From: Chromatiales bacterium
GTDB taxonomy: Bacteria; Pseudomonadota; Gammaproteobacteria; Thiohalospirales; Thiohalospiraceae
DNA length: 39,572 nt
Assembly: GCA_026982395.1 (NCBI GenBank)
Contig: JALSHD010000186.1
Location: 1 to 39,572, forward strand
Reading direction: 5' to 3'
Part shown: positions 8,142 through 16,716 of the stretch, in pieces
How positions within the stretch are numbered: position 1 is the stretch's first letter
Layout: each line of letters starts with the position of its first letter
Notes under the pieces: generated by a model
The model's input: only the letters and a program-made list of their open reading frames with translations
The model's database searches: none
What the model was told of the DNA's origin: nothing
Made by a program: the position numbers and the translations under genes

Positions 8142-8549
8142 CTATTTTCTCTCTACACCTCGGTCAACGGAACGAATGGAGGAAACCCTGTCCACCCACT
8201 CCAGTTTGCTTTCGCACCATACGTTGATCATCGGTCGAATATCCTGCGCCTCGTCCAACGTACCGAAGTAGATCATACACGCCCCGGGATACCTGGAGTT
8301 GACATTGAATATCGGTGTTCCACAAAGAGAGCAGAAATATTTTTTTCCCTCTTTTTTTTGATAACAGCCCAATCTCTCCCTACCTCGCGTTATCTTGAGA
8401 GAACGGTAAGGAAGTGCTGCATAGGTTGAAAAGGCAGAACCGTTCAGGGAACGGCAGAAGTTACAGTGACAATTGACAACATTCACTATCTCCGAGCAGA
8501 GGCTGTATGTAACTTCACCACAATGACACGACCCTGAATGTTTGCTCAT
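8142..8549 (-). CDS. GFA-family zinc protein (glutathione-dependent formaldehyde-activating-like, CENP-V fold)
   Basis: The 135-residue protein has all the cysteine motifs of the GFA/CENP-V family: GSCHCGEVTY (C8, C10), NCHCNFCRS (C27, C29, C32) and FCSLCGTPIF (C73, C76), which together bind structural and catalytic zinc. Family members include glutathione-dependent carbon-sulfur lyases and proteins of unknown substrate; the original formaldehyde-activation role is true only for some, so the substrate here is unknown. A strong GGAGG site precedes the ATG, only 21 bases after the exporter gene, so it is co-transcribed with it. Its presence between exporter and LolA-like genes is not typical for such cassettes. 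Confidence 0.88.
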   Translation of the reverse strand: MSKHSGSCHCGEVTYSLCSEIVNVVNCHCNFCRSLNGSAFSTYAALPYRSLKITRGRERLGCYQKKEGKKYFCSLCGTPIFNVNSRYPGACMIYFGTLDEAQDIRPMINVWCESKLEWVDRVSSIRSVDRGVERK

Positions 8550-8570
8550 TTTATTGGCCCTCCAGGATAA

Positions 8571-10892
8571 TCACGCAACACTCTTCACCACATCCTGCGC
8601 CGGAACTGCCTGCTTGTCCTTGTCAAAGATCAGCAACAGAGGCGGCAGCAGCAGGAAGTCGATAACCAGCGCCACGGCAATGGCAATAGTGGTAAGGTAG
8701 CCCATGGCCCAGTTGACCTGGAATACCGACTGTGCCAACACCAGAAAACCAGCGATCAGTGTTGCCGAGGTAACCAGCAGCGCCACGCCGACGCGGGTAA
8801 AGGCATAGCGAATGGCATCTTCGGGTGACAGCTTCAACTCGCGCCGTGCACGAAGATATTTGCTGAGAAAGTGCACCGTATCATCGACGATAATACCCAG
8901 CACCAGGGCGGCGACCACCGAGCTGGCCATACCGATCTGGCCGACGAACAGACCCCAGATCCCGAACGCTATCGCCACCGGAAGCAGGTTGGGAACCAGA
9001 CTGATCAGGCCGAATTTAACCGATCGCAATGCGATGATCAGTACCAGCGAAATCGACACCAGTGCCACGACGGATCCGGTCAGCATACTGTCGATACTGC
9101 GTTTACCGATGTGGGAGAACATCAGTGTCGGGCCGGCACCGGTGGCACCCGGTTCGATTCCGTTGTCATTCATCCAGGCGGCGGCCCGCTGATCCAGCTC
9201 AATGTACTCGTTCGAACTCAGGTTCTTCACTGTGACTGACATCCTTGTGCTGGATTTGTCAACATTGAGCTGATTGTTGAGATCCAGCCCGTACGGCAGC
9301 GACATCTCGTAGAGTAACAAATATTGAGCAGCCAGATCGCGCTGCTCCGGCAGGCGATACCAAGCAGGATCGCCCCCGTGCAGATTTTTGTTCAGCCGCT
9401 CAAAAATATCGGTGATGACATTGACATTGTGCACCTCCGGCTGCTGGCGGAACCACTCGGCCAGCGCCTTTACCTGAACCAGGAATTGGGGATTGGCTAC
9501 GCCGCCCTCCTCCCCGCTGTCGAGGGAGTAATCAATCACTCCCACACCGGTCAGGTTTTCATTGACATGATCCGAGTCGGCCCGAAAGGCGACTGATTCA
9601 TCGAAATATTCAACAAAATTATCGTTCAGTTCATTTTTCGGAATAAATATCACCAACGCTGCTGCAACAGCAACACTGCCCCACAAGAACAGAGTGCGAA
9701 ACCGGATCACTTGTTCCGCCAGCCAGGCCATGCCGGGGGAGTCCTTCCGCCCGGCGCGCGGGCGAACCCGCACTGGCAACACCGCGAACAGTGCCGGCAG
9801 CAGCAGGATGGAGAGCAGAAACGCGATGACCACTCCCAACGCTGCGGCGGTACCGAGATGTCCGAAGGGAGGAACTTCGGAGAAGTTGAGTGTCATGAAA
9901 CCAATCGCTGTGGTCAGGCTGGTAAGGAAAACCGGCTGAAAATTGATCCGCATGCTTTCGCGCAGCGCGGCCAGTTTTTCCTCCCCCTCGCGCATTTCGC
10001 GCAGCGCCGGGATCAGAATGTGCACACAGTCCGCCACCGCCAGAATCAGTACCACCAGCGGCACCGATGCCAGCGGCGGCGTCATCGGAAATGCGGCCCA
10101 GCCAGCCAGTCCCAGGGAGGCGAGAATGGTCAGAAAAATCACCGCCGAAGTGATAACAGTGGCGCTAAAACTGCGGAACAGAAGTAGCAGCATGAGGATC
10201 ACGCCCGCAAATGCCAGCGGCATCAGCGTCTGCATGTCTGTCATCGATGCCTCCGCGAAGGCATTGTCCATCATGATGACCCCGGTAAGATAAACCTTTG
10301 TTCCAGGATAATCCGCACGGACCGCCTCTGCCAGCACCCGCGCCGCCGCAGCCACCTTTGGTACCTCGGTAGCCTGATCGATTCCGGGCAGTTCTATGGT
10401 TACATTGACGCCGGTGATCTCCCCGCCAGGGGTAATCAGCCGATTCAACAGCAGCTTTTCATTGAGCGCGACTTCGCGGATGCGGGCAAGATCAGCGGCG
10501 CTCAGTGTCTCCGGATCCACCAGATCCTCCACGACAAGGTCATCTCCCTCCGCCCGGGTATGCTGAAAATTGGTGATGGAATCCACCCGGGTAGAGAACG
10601 GCAACTGCCAGGCTTTTTCGGTAACCTCGGCAATCAGCCTGAGATTGCTTTCGGTAAAAACATCGCCATCTGCCGGCTCGATGGCTAACAGTATATTGTC
10701 GTTTTTGGTATAGATTCTCTGCAACGCCTCAAAGGCGATCAGTTGAGGATTCTCCTCGGAGAAAAACACCCGGTAATCATTGGAAAACTCCAGCCGCGAC
10801 ACTCCGGCAGTCATCGCCGAAATGGCCAACAGGGAGAGCAGGATAACCGGCCAGCGCCAGCGAACGACCCAATCTGTATAACGTTCAATCAT
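8571..10892 (-). CDS. RND superfamily exporter (MMPL/HpnN-like)
   Basis: The 773-residue inner-membrane protein has the twelve-helix RND plan: one N-terminal helix, a large periplasmic loop (about residues 35-215), five helices, a second loop, and six more. Proton-relay acids sit in TM4 (ILAVADCVHILIPALREM) and TM10 (LVLGIIVDDTVHFLSKYLRA), the motifs of the COG1033-type 'predicted exporter' and patched/MMPL family. Such pumps move lipids, hopanoids or other hydrophobic molecules rather than drugs. Its ATG overlaps the tetR stop by four bases, so it is the regulator's direct partner; downstream follow GFA, LolA-like and barrel genes. Substrate unknown. Confidence 0.92.
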   Translation of the reverse strand: MIERYTDWVVRWRWPVILLSLLAISAMTAGVSRLEFSNDYRVFFSEENPQLIAFEALQRIYTKNDNILLAIEPADGDVFTESNLRLIAEVTEKAWQLPFSTRVDSITNFQHTRAEGDDLVVEDLVDPETLSAADLARIREVALNEKLLLNRLITPGGEITGVNVTIELPGIDQATEVPKVAAAARVLAEAVRADYPGTKVYLTGVIMMDNAFAEASMTDMQTLMPLAFAGVILMLLLLFRSFSATVITSAVIFLTILASLGLAGWAAFPMTPPLASVPLVVLILAVADCVHILIPALREMREGEEKLAALRESMRINFQPVFLTSLTTAIGFMTLNFSEVPPFGHLGTAAALGVVIAFLLSILLLPALFAVLPVRVRPRAGRKDSPGMAWLAEQVIRFRTLFLWGSVAVAAALVIFIPKNELNDNFVEYFDESVAFRADSDHVNENLTGVGVIDYSLDSGEEGGVANPQFLVQVKALAEWFRQQPEVHNVNVITDIFERLNKNLHGGDPAWYRLPEQRDLAAQYLLLYEMSLPYGLDLNNQLNVDKSSTRMSVTVKNLSSNEYIELDQRAAAWMNDNGIEPGATGAGPTLMFSHIGKRSIDSMLTGSVVALVSISLVLIIALRSVKFGLISLVPNLLPVAIAFGIWGLFVGQIGMASSVVAALVLGIIVDDTVHFLSKYLRARRELKLSPEDAIRYAFTRVGVALLVTSATLIAGFLVLAQSVFQVNWAMGYLTTIAIAVALVIDFLLLPPLLLIFDKDKQAVPAQDVVKSVA

Positions 10893-11584
10893 GATCTGCT
10901 TCCTTGTTCGACGCGCAACCCTTTCAGATATTCAATCAGCCCGCTACCGCAAGCGTAGAGCGTCTCCATACTCTGCGCCGCCTTGGCGCTGCCGACACAA
11001 CCCTCCAGTGCGGCAAGCACGAAAATCGCCGTCTGTTCCGGATCGATATCAGCACGCACCTGCCCCCGCTGCTGCTCCACCTCCAGAGCGGCAGCGATGG
11101 AATTGCGCCACGAGGCATAGACTCGCTCCAACCGGTCGCGAAACCCCTCATCGATGGGAGACATCTCCTGAGCCAGATTATTCAGTGGGCATCCCAGCCG
11201 CAGCATCTCCGCTCCGGTCTCCTCCGCCGACTTTTGCATCAGTTCGATGAATGTGTCGATGGGACTGCCGGAATCCCGTAACGGCTTGACCCAGAACTCC
11301 TCGATTGAAGTGGCGATAATCTCCTCCACTACCGCATATCCCAACTCGGTCTTGCTACTGAAATAGTAGTAAAGCGCCCCCTTGGTAACTCCGGTATTCT
11401 TCAGAATGCGCGACAGGCTGGCCGCCTGGAAACCATATTCATAAATTTCGTTGAACGCCGCCTCCAGTAGTAACTGGCGTGTCTGTTCGGAGCCGGGCAT
11501 TGCGCCGCAACAGCGGTGAAATATCCATTTGCTTCTTTCTGGCAGTGTATTCTCCGTTTCCGCCTGGAGTGTGTCTTTAACCAT
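10889..11584 (-). CDS. TetR/AcrR-family repressor of the RND cassette
   Basis: The HTH is clear: TRQLLLEAAFNEIYEYGF, AASLSRILKNTGVTKGALYYYF, then SSKTELGYAVVEEII, followed by a ligand-binding domain. I chose the ATG at 11584 (231 residues) because GAGG precedes it by six bases; the ATG at 11500 (MPGSEQTRQ, 203 residues) fits usual family length but has no visible ribosome-binding site. The gene overlaps the exporter ATG by four bases. Two palindromes covering its promoter (11598-11644) point to autoregulation of the whole operon, with a pump substrate or membrane-active compound as the likely inducer (inference). Confidence 0.93.
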   Translation of the reverse strand: MVKDTLQAETENTLPERSKWIFHRCCGAMPGSEQTRQLLLEAAFNEIYEYGFQAASLSRILKNTGVTKGALYYYFSSKTELGYAVVEEIIATSIEEFWVKPLRDSGSPIDTFIELMQKSAEETGAEMLRLGCPLNNLAQEMSPIDEGFRDRLERVYASWRNSIAAALEVEQQRGQVRADIDPEQTAIFVLAALEGCVGSAKAAQSMETLYACGSGLIEYLKGLRVEQGSRS

Positions 11585-11597
11585 ACAAAACCTCATG

Positions 11598-11648
11598 CAT
11601 ACCGGTTGGTATGTCTGGACCATACACCCATACCGATCGATATGTCAA
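11598..11648 (-). promoter_or_regulatory. Promoter of the tetR-RND operon with two palindromic operators
   Basis: On the minus strand a consensus -35 TTGACA (11643-11648) and a -10 TATGGT (11619-11624) are 18 bases apart. Two 16-bp palindromes of the form CATACCGRTYGRTATG-like (11598-11613, CATACCGGTTGGTATG; 11629-11644, CATACCGATCGATATG) lie at the start site and in the spacer, centres 31 bp apart, i.e. three helical turns. They are the best candidate operators for the adjacent TetR protein. Confidence 0.75.
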
Positions 11649-11671
11649 TAGCAGGAAATCAAACCTGACGG

Positions 11672-12133
11672 CTATCCCGCAACGACCAGGTGTTCTCTCG
11701 CCTGCCATATTCCCGCTGCGTATAAAAAACCAATAGCAGCGCTGATAATCGAGCTCCAGAGCCAAAAGGCATCGAGCACATCAGGCCGAATAAAACAGAG
11801 AGGCAAAATGATCAGACCTCTGACCAGATAGATTGTCGATACAATTACCAACACTGTTTTCAGAAAGGGCAGCCGACGCGCAATCCCCGCACCGGAAAAG
11901 GCGTAGAACCCCCACACAAACAGAACCGCAGCAATGCCAAAAGTGATAACGCCGGGATACCATGAGCCCTGTTCAGCCATCACCGCAAACTTTTCACCCG
12001 CACCAAAAAACCTGTACCATTCAGCACCACCAGCAATAATGGCAATATGGAGAAAGGCGGCTGTAAAACTCGACATTCCCCCAGCAGCCAGAATCCAGTT
12101 CCGCCTATCAATCTGTTTCTTGGTTTTCAACAC
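11672..12133 (-). CDS. Small four-helix integral membrane protein, function unknown
   Basis: I do not recognise the family with certainty. The 153-residue product begins at GTG 12133 (GGGAG just upstream) and has four hydrophobic segments: roughly 14-36 (AAGGMSSFTAAFLHIAIIAG), 59-82 (YPGVITFGIAAVLFVWGFYAFS), 90-115 (FLKTVLVIVSTIYLVRGLIIL) and 122-145 (FWLWSSIISAAIGFLYAAGIW). Both ends carry positive charges. It begins directly after the kinase-like gene stop, so it is the third gene of a tetR-kinase-membrane protein unit, and is possibly involved in membrane homeostasis; that is inference from context. Confidence 0.8.
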   Translation of the reverse strand: MLKTKKQIDRRNWILAAGGMSSFTAAFLHIAIIAGGAEWYRFFGAGEKFAVMAEQGSWYPGVITFGIAAVLFVWGFYAFSGAGIARRLPFLKTVLVIVSTIYLVRGLIILPLCFIRPDVLDAFWLWSSIISAAIGFLYAAGIWQAREHLVVAG

Positions 12134-13441
12134 CTACTCCCGATGGGCGGACAACAAACCTTTTGTGGAAATTCTTGCACCCAGTTTCCTGAGCATGCTC
12201 AGCAGACCGAAAAAAGTTCTGTCGAAAAAAACCTGATCCTGACGCATATCGTCAATGAATCCCGCTGCGCTTTTTATCTGTGAAAACTTCTTTTCGGGTA
12301 CAGGCTTCATTTTTGAAAAGTCATACTCCTCGTCCAGAAACGGTGTTGTCATCCATTCAATCAGCTCGCTGATAATCGGCAGAAGTTCTTTTTCGAACTG
12401 CTCATATGCTAGCTCCGGGCTGGTAACGCCCAGATCAATGTAGGTCTGATGAAGTTGAACAGGATCGCGTGTAAACAGACGGGTAACCGTAGCCGGAAAA
12501 TCGGCTGTCAGCTTGTGTACACAGCCAAAATCTATCAGGGAGATGGTGTTGTCATCACAAAAAATGAAATTCCCGGGATGCGGATCGGCATGCAGTACCT
12601 TCAACTCGTGAAGCTGAAAACAAAACAGGTCGAACAGCAACTGTCCATACTGATCCCGCTGTGCCTGGCAGGGCTGCCCCTGCAACCACTGCTCAACATG
12701 CTGGCCATGGACATACTCTGTAGTCAGCACTCTTGCACCGCTGTACTGTCGGTAAACGGCAGGAACGTGAATGCCAGGTAATGTCAGATGCTCACCAAAC
12801 CAGTTCGTATTGCCGGCTTCCTGCTGGTAATCAACCTCGTTTTCAAGCTGTTTCTGTATATCGCTCAAAACAGCATCTACAATTTCATGGCGCGGCAGAA
12901 AAGAGGTGCTTATTGACAGGGATTTCATAATCCCGCGTACCAGTTGAACATCGCTCCGGATGCTGCGGGCTATTCCGGGATACTGAATTTTTACCGCCAA
13001 TACCTCCCCGGCCTCTCCTGATGCCTTGTGAACCTGGCCAAGACTTGCGGCAGCAAAGGCGGTATTTTCAAATGTCGAGAACATGGCTTCCGGTGCCCGC
13101 CCAAACTCCGCCAAGAATACTTTACGAATATGTGCGCGGTTGAGGGGGGTTACCTGACTGCAGGCCTTTGCCAACTCCAAACGGATCCCCTCGGGGAGCA
13201 TGTCCAGTTCCATGCTCATCATTTGCGCAACTTTCAGCGCTGTGCCTCGCAGCTGTGTAAACGCATTAATCAGTATCCGGCCTATCTCCTTCTCATGTAC
13301 ATTCTGGCGGGAGTTTTCATCTGTCGCTGAAAATTTTTTTCTGCCCAGATAGGTAATATGTTTTACACCAACATGCGCCGTAGCCACACCGGCGATAGCA
13401 GCCCGCTTCAGTCTGGTACCGGGTATTTTTTGGGGATTCAT
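12134..13441 (-). CDS. ABC1/UbiB-family atypical protein kinase-like protein
   Basis: The 435-residue protein has the UbiB/COQ8 marks in order: an N-terminal KxGQ-type helix (here GTALKVAQMM, K70 to Q73), the alanine-rich nucleotide loop FAAASLGQVHKA (about 129-140), the VAIK-like lysine K151 in LAVKIQYPG, the catalytic loop VLHADPHPGNF and the metal motif SLIDFG. Unlike ubiB of the ubiquinone operon it lacks C-terminal transmembrane helices and sits with a TetR gene, so it is a second-type ABC1 protein rather than the ubiquinone factor. Family members act as ATPases in lipid or quinone biology; the target here is unknown. The KxGQ glycine is alanine, a variant seen in this subgroup as I recall. 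Confidence 0.9.
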   Translation of the reverse strand: MNPQKIPGTRLKRAAIAGVATAHVGVKHITYLGRKKFSATDENSRQNVHEKEIGRILINAFTQLRGTALKVAQMMSMELDMLPEGIRLELAKACSQVTPLNRAHIRKVFLAEFGRAPEAMFSTFENTAFAAASLGQVHKASGEAGEVLAVKIQYPGIARSIRSDVQLVRGIMKSLSISTSFLPRHEIVDAVLSDIQKQLENEVDYQQEAGNTNWFGEHLTLPGIHVPAVYRQYSGARVLTTEYVHGQHVEQWLQGQPCQAQRDQYGQLLFDLFCFQLHELKVLHADPHPGNFIFCDDNTISLIDFGCVHKLTADFPATVTRLFTRDPVQLHQTYIDLGVTSPELAYEQFEKELLPIISELIEWMTTPFLDEEYDFSKMKPVPEKKFSQIKSAAGFIDDMRQDQVFFDRTFFGLLSMLRKLGARISTKGLLSAHRE

Positions 13442-13443
13442 GA

Positions 13444-14166
13444 CTACCGGACACAGCCTTTGAAATCTGACGCACTGCGGAAAAATCCACCGTTCGGGTC
13501 CAGTATGCGAAACATCTGGCTTTTCAGCATGAAACCCAGAAAGTCCGTAGTACGGTTAATGATGCCGCTTTTCAACAGACTCATCCCCAAACCCAGAGAG
13601 AGATCTATCATCTGTGTGGTTTCATGAAACTCTGCCGACTCATCATTAATCCAGAAATAGAGCACACCGATAACATATTCACAGAAAATATCCGGCAGTA
13701 CACCTTGAAATGGAAAACCGGGGATCTCCTCCCGTTCCCGGGCCTCATCCAGGAATCGAGAAATAGTGCTATACAGCTCTTTGCGGACAGGGTTTACATC
13801 ACCAAACAAAAACATCGGCGACTGGAACAGGAGTGTAAAACTCTCCCGGACAAACTCCCGGTCCGCAATCATCCTGCCAAGATAGGTATCCAGCAAAACC
13901 TGCATCTTCTCCTGCAGATCATACTCTTCAAACGCGTCGATCTCCTGTAGAGCAAGCACGGTATCCTCGGCACAAATCTCGTAGTACGCCACAAGCAGCT
14001 TCTCCTTGCCGGGAAAATACTTGTAAATCGTTGCATCACCGATACCCGCTTTCCGCGCAATAGAGCGCATTGTTACCTTGCTGTAACCCTTTTTGATAAT
14101 CAGGCTGACAGCAGCATCCACAATCTTGCGACGTGTCTGTTCTTTTTCCTGTTTTGATATCTTCAT
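13444..14166 (-). CDS. TetR-family transcriptional regulator
   Basis: The N-terminal 60 residues form a standard TetR HTH: TRRKIVDAAVSLIIKKGYSK, VTMRSIARKAGIGDATIYKYF, PGKEKLLVAYYEI. The remaining 180 residues form an all-alpha ligand/dimer domain with hydrophobic patches and a conspicuous aromatic C-terminus. Two bases separate its stop from the kinase-like gene, so the three genes from here to 11672 probably form one operon. A pair of 9-bp direct repeats (14179-14203) between it and its candidate promoter is a possible binding site. Ligand unknown; pairing of this regulator with an ABC1 kinase suggests control of a lipid or membrane process. Confidence 0.92.
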   Translation of the reverse strand: MKISKQEKEQTRRKIVDAAVSLIIKKGYSKVTMRSIARKAGIGDATIYKYFPGKEKLLVAYYEICAEDTVLALQEIDAFEEYDLQEKMQVLLDTYLGRMIADREFVRESFTLLFQSPMFLFGDVNPVRKELYSTISRFLDEAREREEIPGFPFQGVLPDIFCEYVIGVLYFWINDESAEFHETTQMIDLSLGLGMSLLKSGIINRTTDFLGFMLKSQMFRILDPNGGFFRSASDFKGCVR

Positions 14167-14512
14167 GGCGATTTATGGATAATATGAATCGTTAATAATA
14201 TGATAGCAGCGTTTTTTTGGATAGCAAATATTTATTAGCAATTCATGCTCCTTTCTCTTGAATCCAAACATACCTGAATACCTCCTGCGCTTGACACCCG
14301 GCGGAAAACTGGTCGGCTATCTTCCCGCCCGGTTAACCGGTCAGCAATTCCGGGAAAAACCGGGGCAGCAGGATGGTAGTAACCCGATTTATCAAACAGC
14401 GACAATTTTTATTAACCCGGCGACCAACGGTACTCCTCTGTTCTGTTAAACTCTGGCACAGTTTATTAACCTCTCGTCATCATCACGGCAATATCATCTT
14501 CCGGATACAGTT
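14167..14512. other. Intergenic region between divergent tetR and mgtE
   Basis: These 346 bases contain no supported gene. For the minus side, TTGCTA and TATCAT spaced 16 apart form a weak promoter (about 14202-14229), and 9-bp direct repeats ATAATATGA (14179-14187 and 14195-14203, period 16) lie between it and the tetR ATG. The centre has a perfect 12-bp palindrome CCGGTTAACCGG (14329-14340). The mgtE side is AT-rich with a TGnTAAACT-like extended -10; I saw no magnesium riboswitch. Confidence 0.5.
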
Positions 14513-15868
14513 ATGCCAGAAAACAGCGCCGAACAACTTGTCAGCGAACAACAGGCCTTCAGTGAGGCTTTGCATACTCACGCCTATGGCAAGGCGCTCC
14601 AGTTGCTCAATAACATGAATTCGGCAGAGGTTGCTCACCTGCTGGAATCCCTGCCGGCTGACGAACGTGATCTGGCATGGGATCTGGTGCGGACCAAGCT
14701 GGAGGGTGACGTCCTTATTCACGTCAACGACAACCTGCGGGCCAGTCTGATTCGCAAGATGGAGCCTCATGAGTTGGTAGCGGCTACCACTGGTCTGGAG
14801 ACCGATGATCTGGCCGACCTGCTGCCCGACATGCCGGATGAGGTATTCAACAAGGTTCTGCTGTCAATGGATGAACAGAACCGGCTGCGGCTGGAATCCG
14901 CCCTCTCCTATCCGGAGGACTCTGCCGGCGGTCTGATGAACATGGATACCATCACGGTACGCGCCGACATTACCGTGGACGTCCTGTTACGCTACCTGCG
15001 CCGTCACAAAGAGCTACCGGAGCACACTGATACACTGATGGTGGCAGACCGCGAGGGAAAATTCATGGGCGTGGTTCCCCTGACCACCCTGCTGACCAGC
15101 GCTCCAACCGCAACCGTCGCCGAGATTATGCAGCGGGACGTGGAGGCGATACCAGCCGACATGCCCGCTCATGAGGTAGCCAAACTGTTCGAACTTCACG
15201 ATCTGGTCAGTGCCCCGGTAGTGGACGACAAAGGGATGCTGCTGGGACGTATCACCATTGATGATGTGGTGGATATCATCCGCGACGAAGGCGAGCACTC
15301 CCTGATGAGCATGGCGGGTCTGCATGAAGAGGAGGACCTGTTTGCACCGGTAATCCCCAGTGCACGGCGCCGGGCCCTGTGGCTGGGAATCAATCTGCTC
15401 ACCGCATTTCTCGCCTCCTGGGTGATCGGGCAGTTCGGCGCCACTATCGAAAAACTGGTGGCGCTGGCGGTTCTGATGCCGATTGTGGCCAGTATGGGGG
15501 GCATTGCCGGGAGCCAGACCATGACGCTGGTGATTCGCGGCCTGGCACTGGATCAGGTCAGCGACCATAATGCCCGCAAACTGTTACTCAAGGAGGCCAC
15601 CGTTGGTCTGCTCAACAGCATGGTATGGGCGCTGGTAGTTGCTACAGTTGCCTGGCTATGGTTTGGCAGCCCCGATCTGGGCGCGGTAATCGCCGCAGCA
15701 ATGACCATAAACCTGCTTATTGCCGCCGTCGCCGGAGTAATAATCCCTCTGCTGCTGCGCAAACTTGGAGCCGATCCGGCTCTTGCTGGCGGGGTGGTGC
15801 TGACCACGGTTACCGATGTGGTCGGCTTTCTATCCTTCCTTGGACTGGCGACGCTGTTTTTGATCTAG
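14513..15868 (+). CDS. mgtE: Magnesium transporter MgtE
   Basis: MgtE is a homodimeric Mg2+-gated Mg2+ channel of the inner membrane. The 451-residue sequence has the N domain of helical repeats (LLESLPADERDLAWDLV, LADLLPDMPDEVF), a CBS pair (about 140-260; SAGGLMNMDTITVRAD, LFELHDLVSAPVVDDKGM, GRITIDDVVDIIRDE) and five C-terminal helices from about 280, including the pore segment LMPIVASMGGIAGSQTM and TTVTDVVGFLSFLGLAT with the selectivity aspartate in the last helix. It is a single gene convergent with flgH. No nearby gene suggests a special role. Confidence 0.96.
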   Translation: MPENSAEQLVSEQQAFSEALHTHAYGKALQLLNNMNSAEVAHLLESLPADERDLAWDLVRTKLEGDVLIHVNDNLRASLIRKMEPHELVAATTGLETDDLADLLPDMPDEVFNKVLLSMDEQNRLRLESALSYPEDSAGGLMNMDTITVRADITVDVLLRYLRRHKELPEHTDTLMVADREGKFMGVVPLTTLLTSAPTATVAEIMQRDVEAIPADMPAHEVAKLFELHDLVSAPVVDDKGMLLGRITIDDVVDIIRDEGEHSLMSMAGLHEEEDLFAPVIPSARRRALWLGINLLTAFLASWVIGQFGATIEKLVALAVLMPIVASMGGIAGSQTMTLVIRGLALDQVSDHNARKLLLKEATVGLLNSMVWALVVATVAWLWFGSPDLGAVIAAAMTINLLIAAVAGVIIPLLLRKLGADPALAGGVVLTTVTDVVGFLSFLGLATLFLI

Positions 15869-16003
15869 GGTGCAGGCAATGATTAGGTAACCTGTTTCCA
15901 GCCTGTCAAGACTGCCTCCTGCACCAACCGGCGATCCTCTTCCGGGCGCTCCTCCCTGTCGCCTAAAGGCAATTGCGGTTCGGCTTCCCCCTCATATTTT
16001 CGG

Positions 16004-16708
16004 TCAAAATGGCCAGATGGCACTCAGCGTACGGCTCAACCATCCCTGCCGGTTGGATTCAGCAACAACACCATTTCCACCATAGCTGATGCGGGCATCT
16101 GCCAGCTTGCTCGACAGGACGGTATTGTCAGGACCAATATCCTGTGGACGCACTATTCCTGCTACACGGATATATTCGCTGCCCTGATTCAGTGACAGCG
16201 TTTTCTCACCGCGCACCACCAGATAGCCGTTGGACAGCACCTCAATCACACTGACAGCCACATTGCCACTCAGGCTGTTACTCTGACTGCTGTCACCGGC
16301 ACCGCCGAACTGTTGTTCTGAACCATAAGCCGCCGCCAGATTGTTATCCTTGTAACTGGACAACGGCAGTACACGCGGCGCATTGAACTGCACCTGGGCT
16401 CCGAACAAAGTAGGGTTGTCAATCTTGACCTCGTTAGTTCGGGAGGTATTGGTTTTTGCGCTCTTGCTGGCGCGTGTCTTTTCCGAAAGCTTGACGGTGA
16501 GAATGTCCCCTACCCGCCTTGCACGGCTGTCCCGAAACAGAGACAGGCCGGCTCCCGACTGAAAGATGCTGCCGCTGTTTTTCTGCACCGGGACAGGAAC
16601 AGGCCGCGCCGGAGCATAAGCCGGATCACGTTTCGCCATATCCGGCGTCGTGCTGCAGCCGGTCAGAAATGCCAGTAGAACCAGAATCAGGAAAGTTAAC
16701 TGTTTCAT
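16004..16708 (-). CDS. flgH: Flagellar L-ring lipoprotein FlgH
   Basis: FlgH forms the L ring in the outer membrane around the flagellar rod. The signal peptide ends in the lipobox LTGC (C18 lipidated), and the body shows SIFQSGAGLSLFRDSRARRVGDILTVKLSE, VSVIEVLSNGYLVVRGEK and IRVAGIVRPQDIGPDNTVLSSKLADARISYGG, diagnostic for the family; the length (234) is normal. It follows flgG by eight bases and is the last gene of the block: convergent mgtE comes next where flgI, flgJ, flgK and flgL would usually follow. The P-ring gene flgI must therefore lie elsewhere. Confidence 0.96.
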   Translation of the reverse strand: MKQLTFLILVLLAFLTGCSTTPDMAKRDPAYAPARPVPVPVQKNSGSIFQSGAGLSLFRDSRARRVGDILTVKLSEKTRASKSAKTNTSRTNEVKIDNPTLFGAQVQFNAPRVLPLSSYKDNNLAAAYGSEQQFGGAGDSSQSNSLSGNVAVSVIEVLSNGYLVVRGEKTLSLNQGSEYIRVAGIVRPQDIGPDNTVLSSKLADARISYGGNGVVAESNRQGWLSRTLSAIWPF

Positions 16709-16716
16709 ATCAATAC

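Noticed and set aside
14167-14512. Possible magnesium riboswitch for mgtE
   Set aside because: I could not find the conserved M-box helices; the structure-poor AT-rich leader gives no support.
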